Below, one piece after another: positions 1-11,709 of a stretch of DNA of 64,000 bases. The position numbers were made by a program, and so were the translations under genes. The stretch is from Rotaria sordida (taxonomy: Eukaryota > Rotifera > Eurotatoria > Philodinida > Philodinidae): the NCBI GenBank assembly GCA_905250125.1, contig CAJNOL010000304.1:1-64000 (forward strand), given 5' to 3'. The stretch's first letter is position 1. Every line of letters starts with the position of its first letter. The notes under the pieces were generated by a model. That model was given only the letters and a program-made list of their open reading frames with translations, did not search any database and was not told the DNA's origin.

Positions 1-1006
1 TGAAAAAAACATTACTTTCTCAAAAAAGAATTGAATTTCAGACAGAAATGCTTTATTACATTTTTTTTTGTAATATCCTGCAGTGCTGTAAAATGACCAT
101 AACTCTAGAAGAACGGCCTAAAGCAATGAACCCTTTTAGTGTTTTTCGCTAAACTATAATTGCTACTTATGAGCGAAAAATCACTTAAACAGAGGGTATC
201 AATTGGAAAGATTCCTTTGTTAGCGGACTCCTTATGTTTTATGAAAATTCATTCATCCTCTTAAATAATAATCTAACGTTAATTGGATGCAGTAAAACTT
301 CAAATACTGATGCACATGAATTTTATCCAAAATTAAAATCAATTGTCATCATGTAGAATAAACATTGACTCAATTAAACTTTTATGTTCATATGAAATCG
401 GGTTCGAATACTCTTCAAACAGTTTAAATAGATGCAAGATTTTTTAACTATATATGTGAATAAGAAATAAGATTTGAAAGTGTCGACACATTCAAAAAAT
501 AAGAACATCTTAGACTATGTTATAATTTACATGTTGCAGGGAGTTTGTTTCAGAATTCTTTCTATATGTCAGTACTATAGTAAAACATCGATTCTATTCC
601 AATTCAAACAAAAAGCTTTTAGTTCATACTAAAACTATTGTTTTTCATAGAAGATTTCTTCGAATAATACGCCAATTCGTTTATTGAAAAAGATTTTGTT
701 GCATAAATATCATCTAAATAAAAATTGACTTTCATTATTGTTCTAATTGTACACAAGTTTCATGTTTAAGATTTTTTTCAAACTTATCTTTCGATTTCTA
801 TTTTTCAAAAAAAAAAATGATTGATCACTGAGAAGATAAGTAGAGTCTTGAAGATTTTATTAGACGAAATAAATAACAAGACGTATTTAATAGTTATATA
901 CAGACATGTCCAAGAAAATGAATATCAAACGATTGTTCATAACAATCGTTTTAATAAATTATTCATTAAACAATAAAAATCGATTTATCAAAAATAGTTG
1001 TACAAA
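1..1006. other. gene-free left flank
   Basis: AT-rich sequence with homopolymer runs and no reading frame I could link into exons on either strand. It is the downstream side of the minus-strand membrane-protein gene that ends at 1007. A tRNA-like T-loop string near 410 was checked and has no matching stems. Confidence 0.5.
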
Positions 1007-1563
1007 TCAATTTGCATGTGCAGTCGGTGTCGTCTGCGTCATTTCAACTGATTGAGGTTCACTGACAGCAACGAGAACTTCTTCAAATGGATGAGCACTT
1101 AATTTCTCATTCTAGAAGAAAAAAAGAAACTTTCATGGAAATATGATCTTTATAGAATCAAGAGTATCTTCTTACTTGTACGTATTCGTTTTGTTTCTTT
1201 TGTTGTGTTTGTGAATGTTGATAATGACGAACAAAAGCAAGAGCACTTATTGCAATTACAAAAATAATAATAATAGAACATATAAGTTCAATAATAAAAG
1301 ATTTATTCACATAATTTGGTTTGGCAGCAATAATATTATGTAGAGTGTCAAAACTATCATTTAGTGTTGTAGAAACAATATTATTAATAGAAGATTCTTC
1401 TGTTTTAACAGTATTAATAGTAGTAATATAACTTTGATTATCATATGTAGTTGTATTATCATCTAATGACGTCTACTATGCAGAAAAAAAACGATTGTTT
1501 TAAAGATTATTTTCATTAGTAGTAATAAACAGTTAAATAAACCTGAAAAAATGATGACGCCAT
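1007..1563 (-). CDS. small single-pass membrane protein, 140 aa, three exons
   Basis: No family recognised. Exons on the minus strand are 1563-1543, 1472-1176 and 1111-1007, joined by two GT-AG introns in phase 0; the total is exactly 141 codons including the stop. After a seven-residue first exon the protein has about 58 polar residues rich in Thr, Ser and Asn, with several N-glycosylation sequons (for example NTT and NQS). One hydrophobic helix follows (about residues 66-88, core ICSIIIIFVIAISALAF), then a short basic Gln/Lys-rich stretch and a tail with SVEMTQTTPT. The positive charge after the helix suggests the N-terminal part is outside the cell. There is no clear signal peptide, so the true start could be in a further upstream exon; the ATG used is the first that fits the splice phase. 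The exon chain and helix are seen directly; topology is inferred. Confidence 0.7.
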
Positions 1564-2333
1564 AAGATACGTCTACCAAACACGTTAGCTATTATACTTA
1601 TAACCATAAAACAAAGAGAAGAAAAAAAAAAAATGTTTGTTGTTCTTTTGCATTTCCGCTTTTTATCTATGCACGCGTCAGATAAGATATAATATAGACG
1701 AGAATAATACGCATTTTGTATTATTTTTTTTTTGTTTTTTATGTTTAACTAATATGACTTGGCAAAGAAACTAAACATCAATGACTCATTCACATATGAG
1801 ATAAATCAACATAATATTCAGACTAGAAAAATTTGTTTAGTGATGCACTTTTCTTTTCTTTTTATAGTAATATTTTTAGAAGAGATTTTAATTGAATATG
1901 TCGAATATTCATATTAAGCAATAAAATCGATTGTAAACAATTATCATGATACACTTGATTATATTTTTGTGAAAGACTCATGTTTTGATGTCGAATAATC
2001 TTATTTGATCGATTCGAGAATTGAATCAATGTGAAATATCGTGAGATAAGTTATAGATATTTTTCTCACTCTTTACCGTATTCTGTATAACATCTACGAC
2101 GTAGTGAGACATAACCGATAAAAAACCCCATTAAAATGTGAGCTTTTAACATTTTCAAAAAAAAAAACTTTTTTTTTGAAAAGAAAAATGAGTTCAAGAC
2201 AATGGTGCTCACAAACTTGTTTTTTGTAGAAATAAAAATCGTTTTATTTTCTAGCATAGAAAGTGCTCATTTTAACTAGTTAAAACACGTTTAAATGAGC
2301 TCTTGTCTGACTGAGTACGTTTATCTTACTACA

Positions 2334-2913
2334 AACAACAAAATGACTACGAATCGTATTTTTGATCTAAATATAGAGTTTATGATCAGAAGAAGTTTTC
2401 TTGGATATATATGAATAGTATAAGTGTAGATGTTTATAATACAAATAAAAGTTTAATGTAAAGATATAAAGTGTTGATCTACTGTCTGAATCTTTTTAGT
2501 ACATGCTTGAATAATATTTAATGATAGGTCATTGCAAGCTTCATCGACCGTATTGTCTAATTCACCTTGTGACTTTGGATTCTTCTTATTAATTTTCTGT
2601 TTGACAATGTTTCAGATCAGTTCGATAGCGTTAAAATCAAAACTATTATATGTCCATTGACATAATTCAATAGTATATTATAAGCTAAAGTATGTGATCG
2701 ATCACGCTTGCAACGGTCTATCATTAAATCTTATTCAAGCATATGTTAAAAAGACTCAGACAATGTATCAACACTTTGTATCTTAATATTAAACTTTTAG
2801 TTATATGATAAACGTCTACACTTATACTATTCATATATATATCTAAGAAAACTTCTTCTAACCGTAAACTCTACATTTTAGATCAAAAACACGTTTTGTA
2901 TTCCTGTTGTCGT
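2334..2913. mobile_element. foldback made of two inverted Tc1/mariner 3' ends
   Basis: Arms 2334-2541 and 2705-2913 are imperfect reverse complements of about 210 bp, separated by about 160 bp. On the minus strand 2672-2490 translates to a decayed Tc1/mariner transposase C-terminus. It reads WTYNSFDFNAIELI, then a stop, then NIVKQKINKKNPKSQGEL, matching the WPxNSPDLNPIExLW block that follows the second catalytic Asp of this family. The right arm carries the same protein segment (ACNGLSLNLIQAYVKK) on the plus strand. The hairpin therefore consists of two copies of the same transposon end placed tail to tail, the left copy longer. The element is not autonomous. A possible terminal repeat starts at 2955, but I could not find its partner. 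Confidence 0.7.
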
Positions 2914-3452
2914 TGATAGTCATACTACGAAGTTTTTTTCTCACTTTCCTATAATACAGTGTACATCAAAATTCTCGCACAACTTTTTTGTTTTGATTTG
3001 TGTATTTAAACTACATAATATTGGTTGAACTCGACTATATGCCTGCATAGTAGAGATCAAATACTATATAATATAATTAACATTCAGTCTTTCTCTTACA
3101 CAAAATTTTTCGCGAAGCAATATTTTGACAATTGGAAAATTTCTTCTCAATTATTCCTTTCGAGAAAAGCACCTCTTAAAAACGTGACCGTTGACCAAAC
3201 TGAGTTCATTTTTGCAGTACTTTGTGACAAATCGACTTCTCTTTCTACTTGAAATTTAAAAAAGATTTTTAAAAAAAGATTTCAATCAGCAGAAGAGTCT
3301 GAATATTGTGATAAATGCTGTTTTTGCAGTAGCATAGCTAACAGACCATCTTTATTAGGCTCAAATACATTGTAATCGAACGCAGACAATTTATTCTAAA
3401 AGGAGTACATATGTTTAATATGATTAAGCTTTGAATATGAAATACAATAAAA

Positions 3453-3475
3453 ATAAATAAATAAATAAATTTCAA
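3453..3475. repeat. (AAAT)n microsatellite
   Basis: About five tandem AAAT units within intergenic DNA. Confidence 0.8.
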
Positions 3476-4428
3476 TACTAAGAAAAAAAGACAAAATACT
3501 ATTATTATGATAAAGAACTCTGTCGAATTAGATGGCCTAGTCAGAATTGAGAAATCAAATATACCATATTGTAGAGCACATCAAGATCAAAGAATCATCC
3601 TTTGCGGGTCACCCATTATTACCAAAACTTATAATCAAAATACGAAATGCTGTATCCTGTAGACAAACGTCATTCGGTGTCAAATATCAAAGCTCAGACT
3701 TATTCGAATATTTTCTCCAATGTTAATTTTTTACTAAACAAAGTTAATGCATTTAAGATAAATTTACTGTGAATTTTTGTCTTGATTCGATTTTTAATAT
3801 GATAAGTTATCGTTGTCTATCAACATTGTTCATCATATTGTATGTTATAAATAGATGATTTTAAATTCAATTATATCTGGAAAAGATTTTGTTTTAATCC
3901 TAGAACAAAATTTTTCAACTGCTTTCATCTATTTTTTACTCGATATCATCAGTAAAATGTATTTTGCATTATAGTTCTCATATTGAATCAAATGTTCTAT
4001 TTGAGTTTTGAGTAAAATAGATTTGGTTTACTATTGAAAAAAAAAAAGTCCAGGAAAACCTTTGCTCGATTTTCAGAATTTTTGGAAAAAGTTCATTTAG
4101 GTAACTATTGACTTCTCTGTTTGAATTAACATTCTAATCTTATAGTTTATAATAAATTATAAAGCATTTCTTTGTTCTATCAATGTAAAATCATGTTTGT
4201 ATTCATAACTGAATATCAAAACATTGTAAAATTCGATCAAACTTTAAAAAAAAAAGCATTTTGGCGCCTACGACCAATCATTGTTATCCTAAGAATAGTA
4301 AACTTTGAAGAGAAAAAAAAACAAGAGATAGGCGCGACAGTTACAATTTTTGTATCTGTGCAATATTCTTCTCTTCATTTTCGTTTTATCTTCATTAATT
4401 TCACTCTTCTAATTATTAATCGAATAAA

Positions 4429-7400
4429 ATGACAACAGCTATTTGTTCTTATGAAAATATTCGTCAAATAACATCATGTACAGTATGTAATCGAACATTT
4501 AAAGATCCTCGAATATTACCATGTGGACATACATTTTGTATTGATTGTATACGAAATATAATGCTTGATACAACTATAATGGCTTGTCCTAATTGTTTGT
4601 TTATTTTAGTTTTCATTAATTTTATATACATTTTTATTTATTTGCTCAGGTTTAGCTAAACATACTATTGTTAATGTTGATTTATTATCTCAAAATGTAG
4701 CTTTAATGCAATTATTACATATTCGAAAAATTGATATTGTTCAAAATAAACAATGTGCAATATGTAATGTTCAACCATCAATAACATCTTGTGCACATTG
4801 TTCTCGACAAGCATGTGTTTCTTGTTTGGAAGTTCATCGACAAGAAGTTATTAGTGATATTACACGAGAAACAATGGAAATTGAACGTATGAGTGACGAA
4901 TTAAAATTAGCACTTAATCAAACATCAAATGATTTCCGAGATCAATGTGATGAAACATTTCAACAAGCTAATAAACGGTATGGATTATTTTTAAGATAAA
5001 AAAAAAAATTAATAAATTTATTTACTGATTTTTTTATAGTTTTGATGAAATGCAAAAAAATTTAAAATTATTAAATGAACGTTTATGTCAAAAAATTCAA
5101 GAATTTCATGATCGTCGTCAAGCTGATCTTGCTCGTTGTGTTGCTCGTCTTCATACTGAAATACAATCTATTGATAAATTTGTTGGAGATTCAAAACATT
5201 TACTTGTTGATGTTAATGTTCAAGTAAATAATCTCTATAAAACAATCAATTTTTTCACATTTTTTTTTCTCTGTTAGACTGAAGTTTTACTACGTCTTAA
5301 ACAACAATTTCAAGAACCACGAAAACGATTACCTATTCTTTGTAAGTACACCTTCCATTCCACAGAACAGAAGTCGAGTGTCAACGTTATGAGTATCTAT
5401 AAAAGACGCCAATGCCTATCTATTTTATTAATGAGCAGATCGACTTGACTTAAGCACATACTCAAAATATTAGACTGTTATACTCTAGCCTTGAAAAAAT
5501 AGGAGGTATATATTTTCTCAATTCTAAGCTTTATTAATTGAATTTTGCATATAGGTTATGTGAACGTGTTCAATTGATCTCTCTTATCAGTTACCGCATT
5601 TGATAGTATAGTATTATATACGCTAGCACAGTCTCGGACAACAATGTGAGACTCAACTGTTCGGAAAGGAGATAGAAAGACGAGAAATATAGCACAGGTA
5701 TCAGTACACCAGACTAAAAACTGAAAGTCAGAACAAGAAGAAGATACGATGGTAATGCTAGCATATATGATACTCTATACTGTCAAATACAATAATTGAT
5801 AACAGATATTGATTGAACATGTTCACACGAGCTATATGCAAAGTTCAATTATAAGGCTTAACATTGAGAAAATACATTCCTTCTATTTTTCTAAGGCTAG
5901 CATATAAAAGCTTAATATTTTAGGTATGTGCTTAAATCGAGTCGACCTACTCATTGGTAAAATATATAGATGTTCGTGTCTTATACAGATACTCCTAGGC
6001 TATGATCTTTCAAATGTTATGGAAATCCATCCATCCGAACGAGTACAAAATAGCGATATAAATCATCGAATAGATTAGTTAATTGCTTCTTGCTGTTTAG
6101 TTATAAGTTCTTTAGTATATCCAATTTCGTTTGTTCTACATATTTTCTACTAACGAACAATCGAGTTTCTTTGGTAAGTCGAAAACTATGTATGTATGCT
6201 CACAAATAGGAAACAGAGGCATGCATTAATAGAACTTCTTTCTGTTATGAGGTTATACGCACAGTCTCGAAATGAAATTATGTAGAGTTTTATTAAGTTG
6301 ACAGAAATATGAACAAATCTTTTATTGGAAAATGAGACATTTCATTAAGTTAAATGATGATCGATTGAAATTACGCGAAAATTTTTTAGACTCAAAAACA
6401 AATACCAGTATGAGATAAGTACGATTTCCATTATTGAAATGCTTACAAGATCTGTACTATCTATTGCATAAAAATAAGAAATCCTCATTTTGGATGGTAA
6501 AGGATTTACTTCATACTTCTTTCAAGATAATTGAAATATATCTCATTGCATTTAGAAACTGTACATAAGCTTCTGAAATGATGTCGCCTGACAGAGCTGT
6601 ATAGCAGTTTTTTCTCAAGTGTCGTAATAAGCGTGATTTAACATATCTATATTAAGATCTACGAAGTGGTGATGACAGGTGAACAGGTAAATGAGAAAAG
6701 TAGTGTAATAAAAGCATTATTCAAGTTCTCTGATAACATGAAACTGGAAAAGTATTGATGTCAATTTTTGGTTCTTCGGTAACTATCAAAGTTCTCAGGC
6801 AATTTAAAAATTTCAATTTATCGAATATTGTGTATTTCTGTACTTGTAAGCGAATCCAATCATAGCTACAACACAAAAAAAATCCAGTGGACTACGATTC
6901 CCTGGGGTAGAGCGACAATTAAGTCACTTTCTTTAATCGAAAAACAAGAAAAGAATTAAATGGTTTTTTTTAGCTCGAGATTTAATTGAATCAACACCAA
7001 CTATTCAATTTGTTTCATCTTCATTTCAAATGCTTAATGAAGAATTAGCTGGTACACTTGTTCTTGATAAACCTATTCATGGTAATATTAGTCCAAATGG
7101 AACATCAGCTAGTGGTGATCATGATAGTCGTTTAGCTGCATTGGCGTCAGGTTCTTTGTTTTTTAATCAATGATTTTCATTGTGGAATATATTTTTTTCT
7201 AAATAAAATAGGTTCTCGAACAGGTAAAATGGAAATAATCGGACAAGAAGGTTGTGGAAAATTAGAATTTAAATCACCAGCTGGTATGACAATAAATAGT
7301 GATGGACATTTAGTTATAGCTGAAATCGATAATAATCGTTTACAAATTTTAACAAGAGAATTTACACATATTCGAACAATAATTGGTTTTCGTGAACCAC

Positions 7401-9202
7401 GTGATGTTTCATTTACAAAAGATAAACGTTATTTAATTACTGATAATCATAAATTAATTATCTTAGATGAAGAATTTCATAAAGTTGAAGTTATTGGTTC
7501 AAATAAATCTGGCAAAGGACGAAGTAATTTTCAATCAGAAAAAAAATCAGAGAAGAATCATTAGGCGATGAAATCGACACACTCGCTAAATTCAGTTTCA
7601 TACGTTCCAAATAGTCAATTTGCATGTTACGAATTTCTGCTGTAAAATGGAATATAGGAATATGACACAATATTCTTCTTTCCCTTTTTTCTTTAGATGA
7701 CATTGTTCATCCATATATACAGTATAAAAATATCCATGACAAAATTTCTCTACTATGGTGTTATGAAACCAGTTATCCATTTTGAATTACATATTATTTG
7801 ATAATCCTTTTGAAGGTCTAAAAAGTGTCACTATTACATCGAGCTTAACTTGTAGCTAAAGAGGGAAGGTCCGCAAGTATGATGTGCCATTTTGAATCGG
7901 ATCTATACCAGTTTGTAGAGCTTGATGAGACTAGACGAAGTCTAAAAGAGTTCATCCCCATACGCTGTCCATTTCGAGTTATGATCGTGTTACCGAATTT
8001 TCGATCTTTGGCAAGGCATATATGGGAAAATCGAATTACGAGACTTTTTGCCTGAAATTTTGTTCATAGATAGGTCTCATGATCTTTAAAATGTCCTAAA
8101 AGTTTTAGCCCAAAAGAATGTTTTCTTCTTGAGGTATCGAGTACTGAAGACACTTGCTTTTCTGACCTTGCTTTGCGGCACATGATTGTTATTTTGAATA
8201 CCAAATATCTCAAGAAGAAAATATTCTTTTGGGATAAAACTTTTAGGGCATTTTAAAGGTCACGAGACCTATCTATGAACAAAATTTCAGATAAAAAGTC
8301 TCGTAATTCGATTTTCCCATATATGCCTTGCCAAAGATCAAAAATTCAGTAACACGATCATAACTCGAGAAGGACAGCGTATGGGAATGAATTCTTTTAG
8401 ATTTCGTCTAGTCTCATCGAACTCTACAAACTGGTATAGATTCGATTCAAAATGGCACGTTACACTTGTGGGCTTTCCTTCGTTAGTCACAAGTTAAGTT
8501 CGATGTAATAGTAGCATTTTTTAGACCTTCAAAAGGACTAACGAATAGTATGCGACTCAAAGTGGATCATTGCTATCGTAACACTATAGGAGAGAAATTG
8601 ATTATTTAGAAAGTATGAAACTTAATTTGGAGAGAAAGTCGATTTCATCACTTAACGATTCCGCTGCCCTCCTCCTTTTCGTGTTTTGTTTTATCTTTTT
8701 CTTTTTAGATATGTTTAATAATCCAACTGGTATAACTATTGATGAAGATGATGATGATATTATAATATGTGATACAAATAATGATCGTTTAGTTCTTATT
8801 TCACGTGATTTTAAATGGATACGAGATATAAATACAGGTATTGATACATCACCACGTTATGTTTGTTTACGTCAAAATATAATATATGTAACAAGTGGAA
8901 CAAAAGCTTGTGTTTTAATATTTAATAAAAATACTGATCAACAAATAAATACAATACCAGAATTAACATTAGGTTTATCAATTGATGCACCACGATCTAT
9001 TCGATATGTACGAGATCTTTTATTTGTTACATCAAGTTTATCAAAAAGTATATTTGTATTTACAATTGATGGAGAATATCGAGGTGAATTAAGACATGAA
9101 TTATTTGCACGACCAATTGGTATTCTATTTATTGATGATAGTCTTTATGTTACCGATAGTGATAAACATGCATTATTCCATTTCAGTGGTGTTCTTCAAT
9201 AA
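4429..9202 (+). CDS. RING / B-box-like / coiled-coil / NHL-propeller protein (TRIM-NHL-like), 574 aa
   Basis: Exons 4429-4594, 4650-4977, 5040-5223, 5278-5341, 6974-7150, 7212-7523 and 8709-9202 keep frame at every junction (1725 nt). Residues about 16-56 form a C3HC4 RING (CTVC, CGHTFCIDC, CPNC), the signature of E3 ubiquitin ligases. Residues about 82-110 form a B-box-1-like zinc site (CAIC, CAHC, CVSCLEVH) that lacks the usual last His. A helical segment (about 115-230) is predicted coiled coil from its charge pattern. The C-terminal half holds about six NHL-type blades, for example FKSPAGMTINSDGHLVIAE and FNNPTGITIDEDDDDII, probably a six-bladed propeller as in TRIM2/3/71. No filamin-type Ig domain is seen between coil and propeller, so this is a shorter relative, not a clear ortholog. 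By family knowledge the propeller binds RNA or protein substrates. Introns 4 and 6 are long and hold hairpin elements; the other introns are 45-62 bp. Confidence 0.85.
5401..5982. mobile_element. foldback (MITE-like) in intron 4 of the RING-NHL gene
   Basis: Arms 5401-5628 and 5756-5982 are imperfect reverse complements of about 228 bp around a 127-bp centre. Matching anchors include CTCAAAATATTAGAC against the complement of the segment near 5920, and GCTAGCA at the inner ends of both arms. No coding sequence is seen. The element sits inside an intron of 1632 bp (5342-6973) in a gene whose other short introns are near 55 bp. Confidence 0.8.
7555..8663. mobile_element. 1.1-kb foldback filling intron 6 of the RING-NHL gene
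   Basis: Left arm 7555-8141 and right arm 8195-8663 are imperfect inverted repeats around a loop of about 50 bp. They are very similar in the inner 340 bp, for example GGCAAGGCATATATGGGAAA against its complement near 8318-8335. The left arm carries extra sequence near 7620-7800. The outer ends lie about 30 bp from the 5' splice site (7524) and about 45 bp from the 3' splice site (8708), so the intron is essentially the element. No transposase is visible. Confidence 0.85.
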
Positions 9203-11709
9203 AAAATTTATATTAAAACTAGATTAACTCCAAAACAAAAATAACGAAGAAGAAGAAGAAGAATAAACAAATCAAATAAAAATATACTTCACATTAAGAA
9301 AAAATTTCTCGTTAATTTATCAAATATTCGATTTTATCTAAAAATAATTACTTGATATATTTTTTCATTGTTTTTTTTTTCTTACATAATTTGAAAATTA
9401 TGAATCAATTAAGGTCTAATAGTTTTCGCTAGTCAACCAGAAGAAAAAAGGTAAAGTGGTATGTAGCAACTATTTCACGTTTGAATTTCCCATGTTCTCC
9501 GTTCTCTGTTAAGTCAAAAAATGCCTCTCATACGTTTACTTGGAATTTTCCAAGTTGACACGTGTTTATATGTAGAGATTGATTGTTCTGTTATTCAATT
9601 CAGTTTTAAAATGATTCATTCATTACTTGTCAATTGTGTACTTGTTATGGTCGTATTTAATTATTATACTTTAAAAAAAACAGTTATTTGTTCTTAGCAC
9701 CATTGCATTCTTTCGATATCAAGTTAATATTTTATTTTCATTCTTTCGAAGCTCGACCTCATGTTAGAATTATGAAGGTATGGTAAATGATACCTACTTT
9801 TCTCCTATAAAACAGACAGCAACTGATTTCTCGGTGTATACTTATATGAACACCATTTATAAACATGTACAGATGTCAAGAGACCCATAATTAACCTCAT
9901 TCTATACTCGAGTGACAATATATTCTCTTGTGTTTTCTTGAAAAAAAAAAGATCTCGTAGGATTGAAATCGTTAGTTCAATAATAATTTCACTAGTGACT
10001 TATCGAAGAAAAAATGTTCCTTTTTTACATAATATACAAAATCTTGTTAATATTTATGAACATATAGTGACTCGAAAAATTATTCGACCAGGTTTCTTTA
10101 CAATTTTTTTCTCCTACCATCAATGCTAATAAGAATCCAAATAGTGATTTGTGTAGAGAATTTTATTTCTAATAAGAATTTTCGAAGATGAAAATTTTTG
10201 TCCCTTCCGTAGGATTGATGCTTCGTGGTCAAAAGCTTCGTAGAAAGCTGAACTTAGGTGTTGGTTTTCCAGAGACGCTCTCCTTGGAAAATCTGTAATC
10301 CTTTTCATCTTCAAAAATTCTTGTGGAACATAAAATTCTCTACATAAAACACTATTTGGATTTTTATTAGTATTTACGGCAGTGCAAGGAAAAATTGAAA
10401 ATGAAATTGGTTGAATATTTGTCGTAGCCACTGTATATACAACTAACATTCAAACAAAATTTATTCTTCGACGACGTTAGTTTTCATTCAATTTAAAATA
10501 AAAAATCTGTTCATATTATTTGAAAAAGTTTATTGAATTTAAGAAGAATAATTTTGTTTTTTTATCAATGTGAAATAGATAAGTAGTTATTACGTCAATA
10601 TTAGATTGTAATGTAAAATTTATTTCATTCGTTTGTATGTCAAACAATCCACGTATTATTCATTTTCTTCGCTTTTTCTTTTTCTCTTTCAGACACATGA
10701 ACTCTTTATGTCTTTTTCTTTTTTCGATTATTCTCGTTCTCTTTTCAAACCTCCATTCAATGCATTATTTTATGGATGTTTTGTCATTTATATATAAATG
10801 TTAATTTAGAATTTTGTTATATCTTCGAAGAATCAATGATTTTATTTTATTTTTATATTAATTCAATGTATAATTTGTTTAATTGAACAATGATTTTTCA
10901 ACAAATGAAAATTAGTTTTGATCGAATGTATTCATAACTTTGATGTTCAATGATAGACTTAACAAAACAAGGTTTTATTTATTTTCAAATATATTTTAAT
11001 TAATCATTTCTTTTTCTAAAGTTTTATAATCAGTTTTTATGATTTCAATATGAATTAACTTTGATATGAAATATTTTTATTAACTAAATATAAATATTTC
11101 AGTTAATGATATTTTTTATTCAAACAATTGAGAATGATAATCTTTTATAATCTATTGACAAACAATAATCAATGGTTAATGTTACTAAATTAATTATATT
11201 TAAATATAAAAATTTATATAATTATAAAGAAAAAATAAATAAATAAATTAGAAAATAAAGAAGAATTAAAATTAATTTGATATTTCATTTAATTCAAAAT
11301 GAATCAATACGTAGATGAATATTTGTAAAGTTAAAGAAAAACATGAATGAAAATCGATGTGTATTCATGATAATAATTTCTCACGTTGAATATATAATTA
11401 TATTAAATTTTGAAATCATTCAATATTATAATCAAAAAATTCTCATTGTTAAACATTGATAATTTATTCCGAAAGATAAAATTTTTCAATCTTAATTACA
11501 TAAAATTAATAAAAATTTCTTTTTTTTTTTAAATTTTAGATGAATTTGCAAATGATATATTCTCATTCTTTTGTTTTCTTTTTCTGTTTTTTTTTTCGTT
11601 TCTTCTGTGTTTATTTCTTTCTTCCTCTTCTATTCGTAACTTGCCTTACGGTTATTACATTTGAAAAGGTTGGTTGTTTTCGTATCTTTGATTTGTCTAG
11701 ATAAAATAA
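9203..11709. other. intergenic region with one small hairpin element
   Basis: Strongly AT-rich. It contains a short (GAA)n run near 9248-9264 and the hairpin element at 10126-10371. The open frames at 9938-10129 and 10126-10449 fall in or beside that hairpin and are not genes. The 700 bp before the KH gene start are poly-T and poly-A rich with no exon. Confidence 0.5.
10126..10371. mobile_element. 245-bp MITE-like hairpin
   Basis: Terminal inverted repeats 10126-10212 and about 10290-10371. Both ends read TAATAA(G/A)AATCCAAATAGTG when read inwards, and the inner segments share AGAATTTTATNT and GAAGATGAAAA. The interior is about 80 bp and non-coding. This is a compact palindrome typical of a non-autonomous DNA transposon; its family is unknown. 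Confidence 0.75.

Larger units (their letters stand above)
1564..4428. other. intergenic region with transposon debris
   Basis: Holds the Tc1/mariner-derived foldback at 2334-2913, a terminal-repeat-like string beginning TACAGTGTACATC at 2955, and an (AAAT)n microsatellite near 3453-3475. The rest is AT-rich with no exon chain that I can support. Short open frames at 2066-2257, 3025-3252 and 4172-4432 lack recognisable domains and plausible splicing. Confidence 0.5.

Noticed and set aside
390-420. tRNA T-loop-like string GGGTTCGAATAC
   Set aside because: No acceptor, D or anticodon stem can be paired in the surrounding 75 bases.
3025-3252. 75-codon frame as a transposase N-terminus
   Set aside because: Neither strand gives a convincing helix-turn-helix, and the orientation does not fit the neighbouring transposase fragment.
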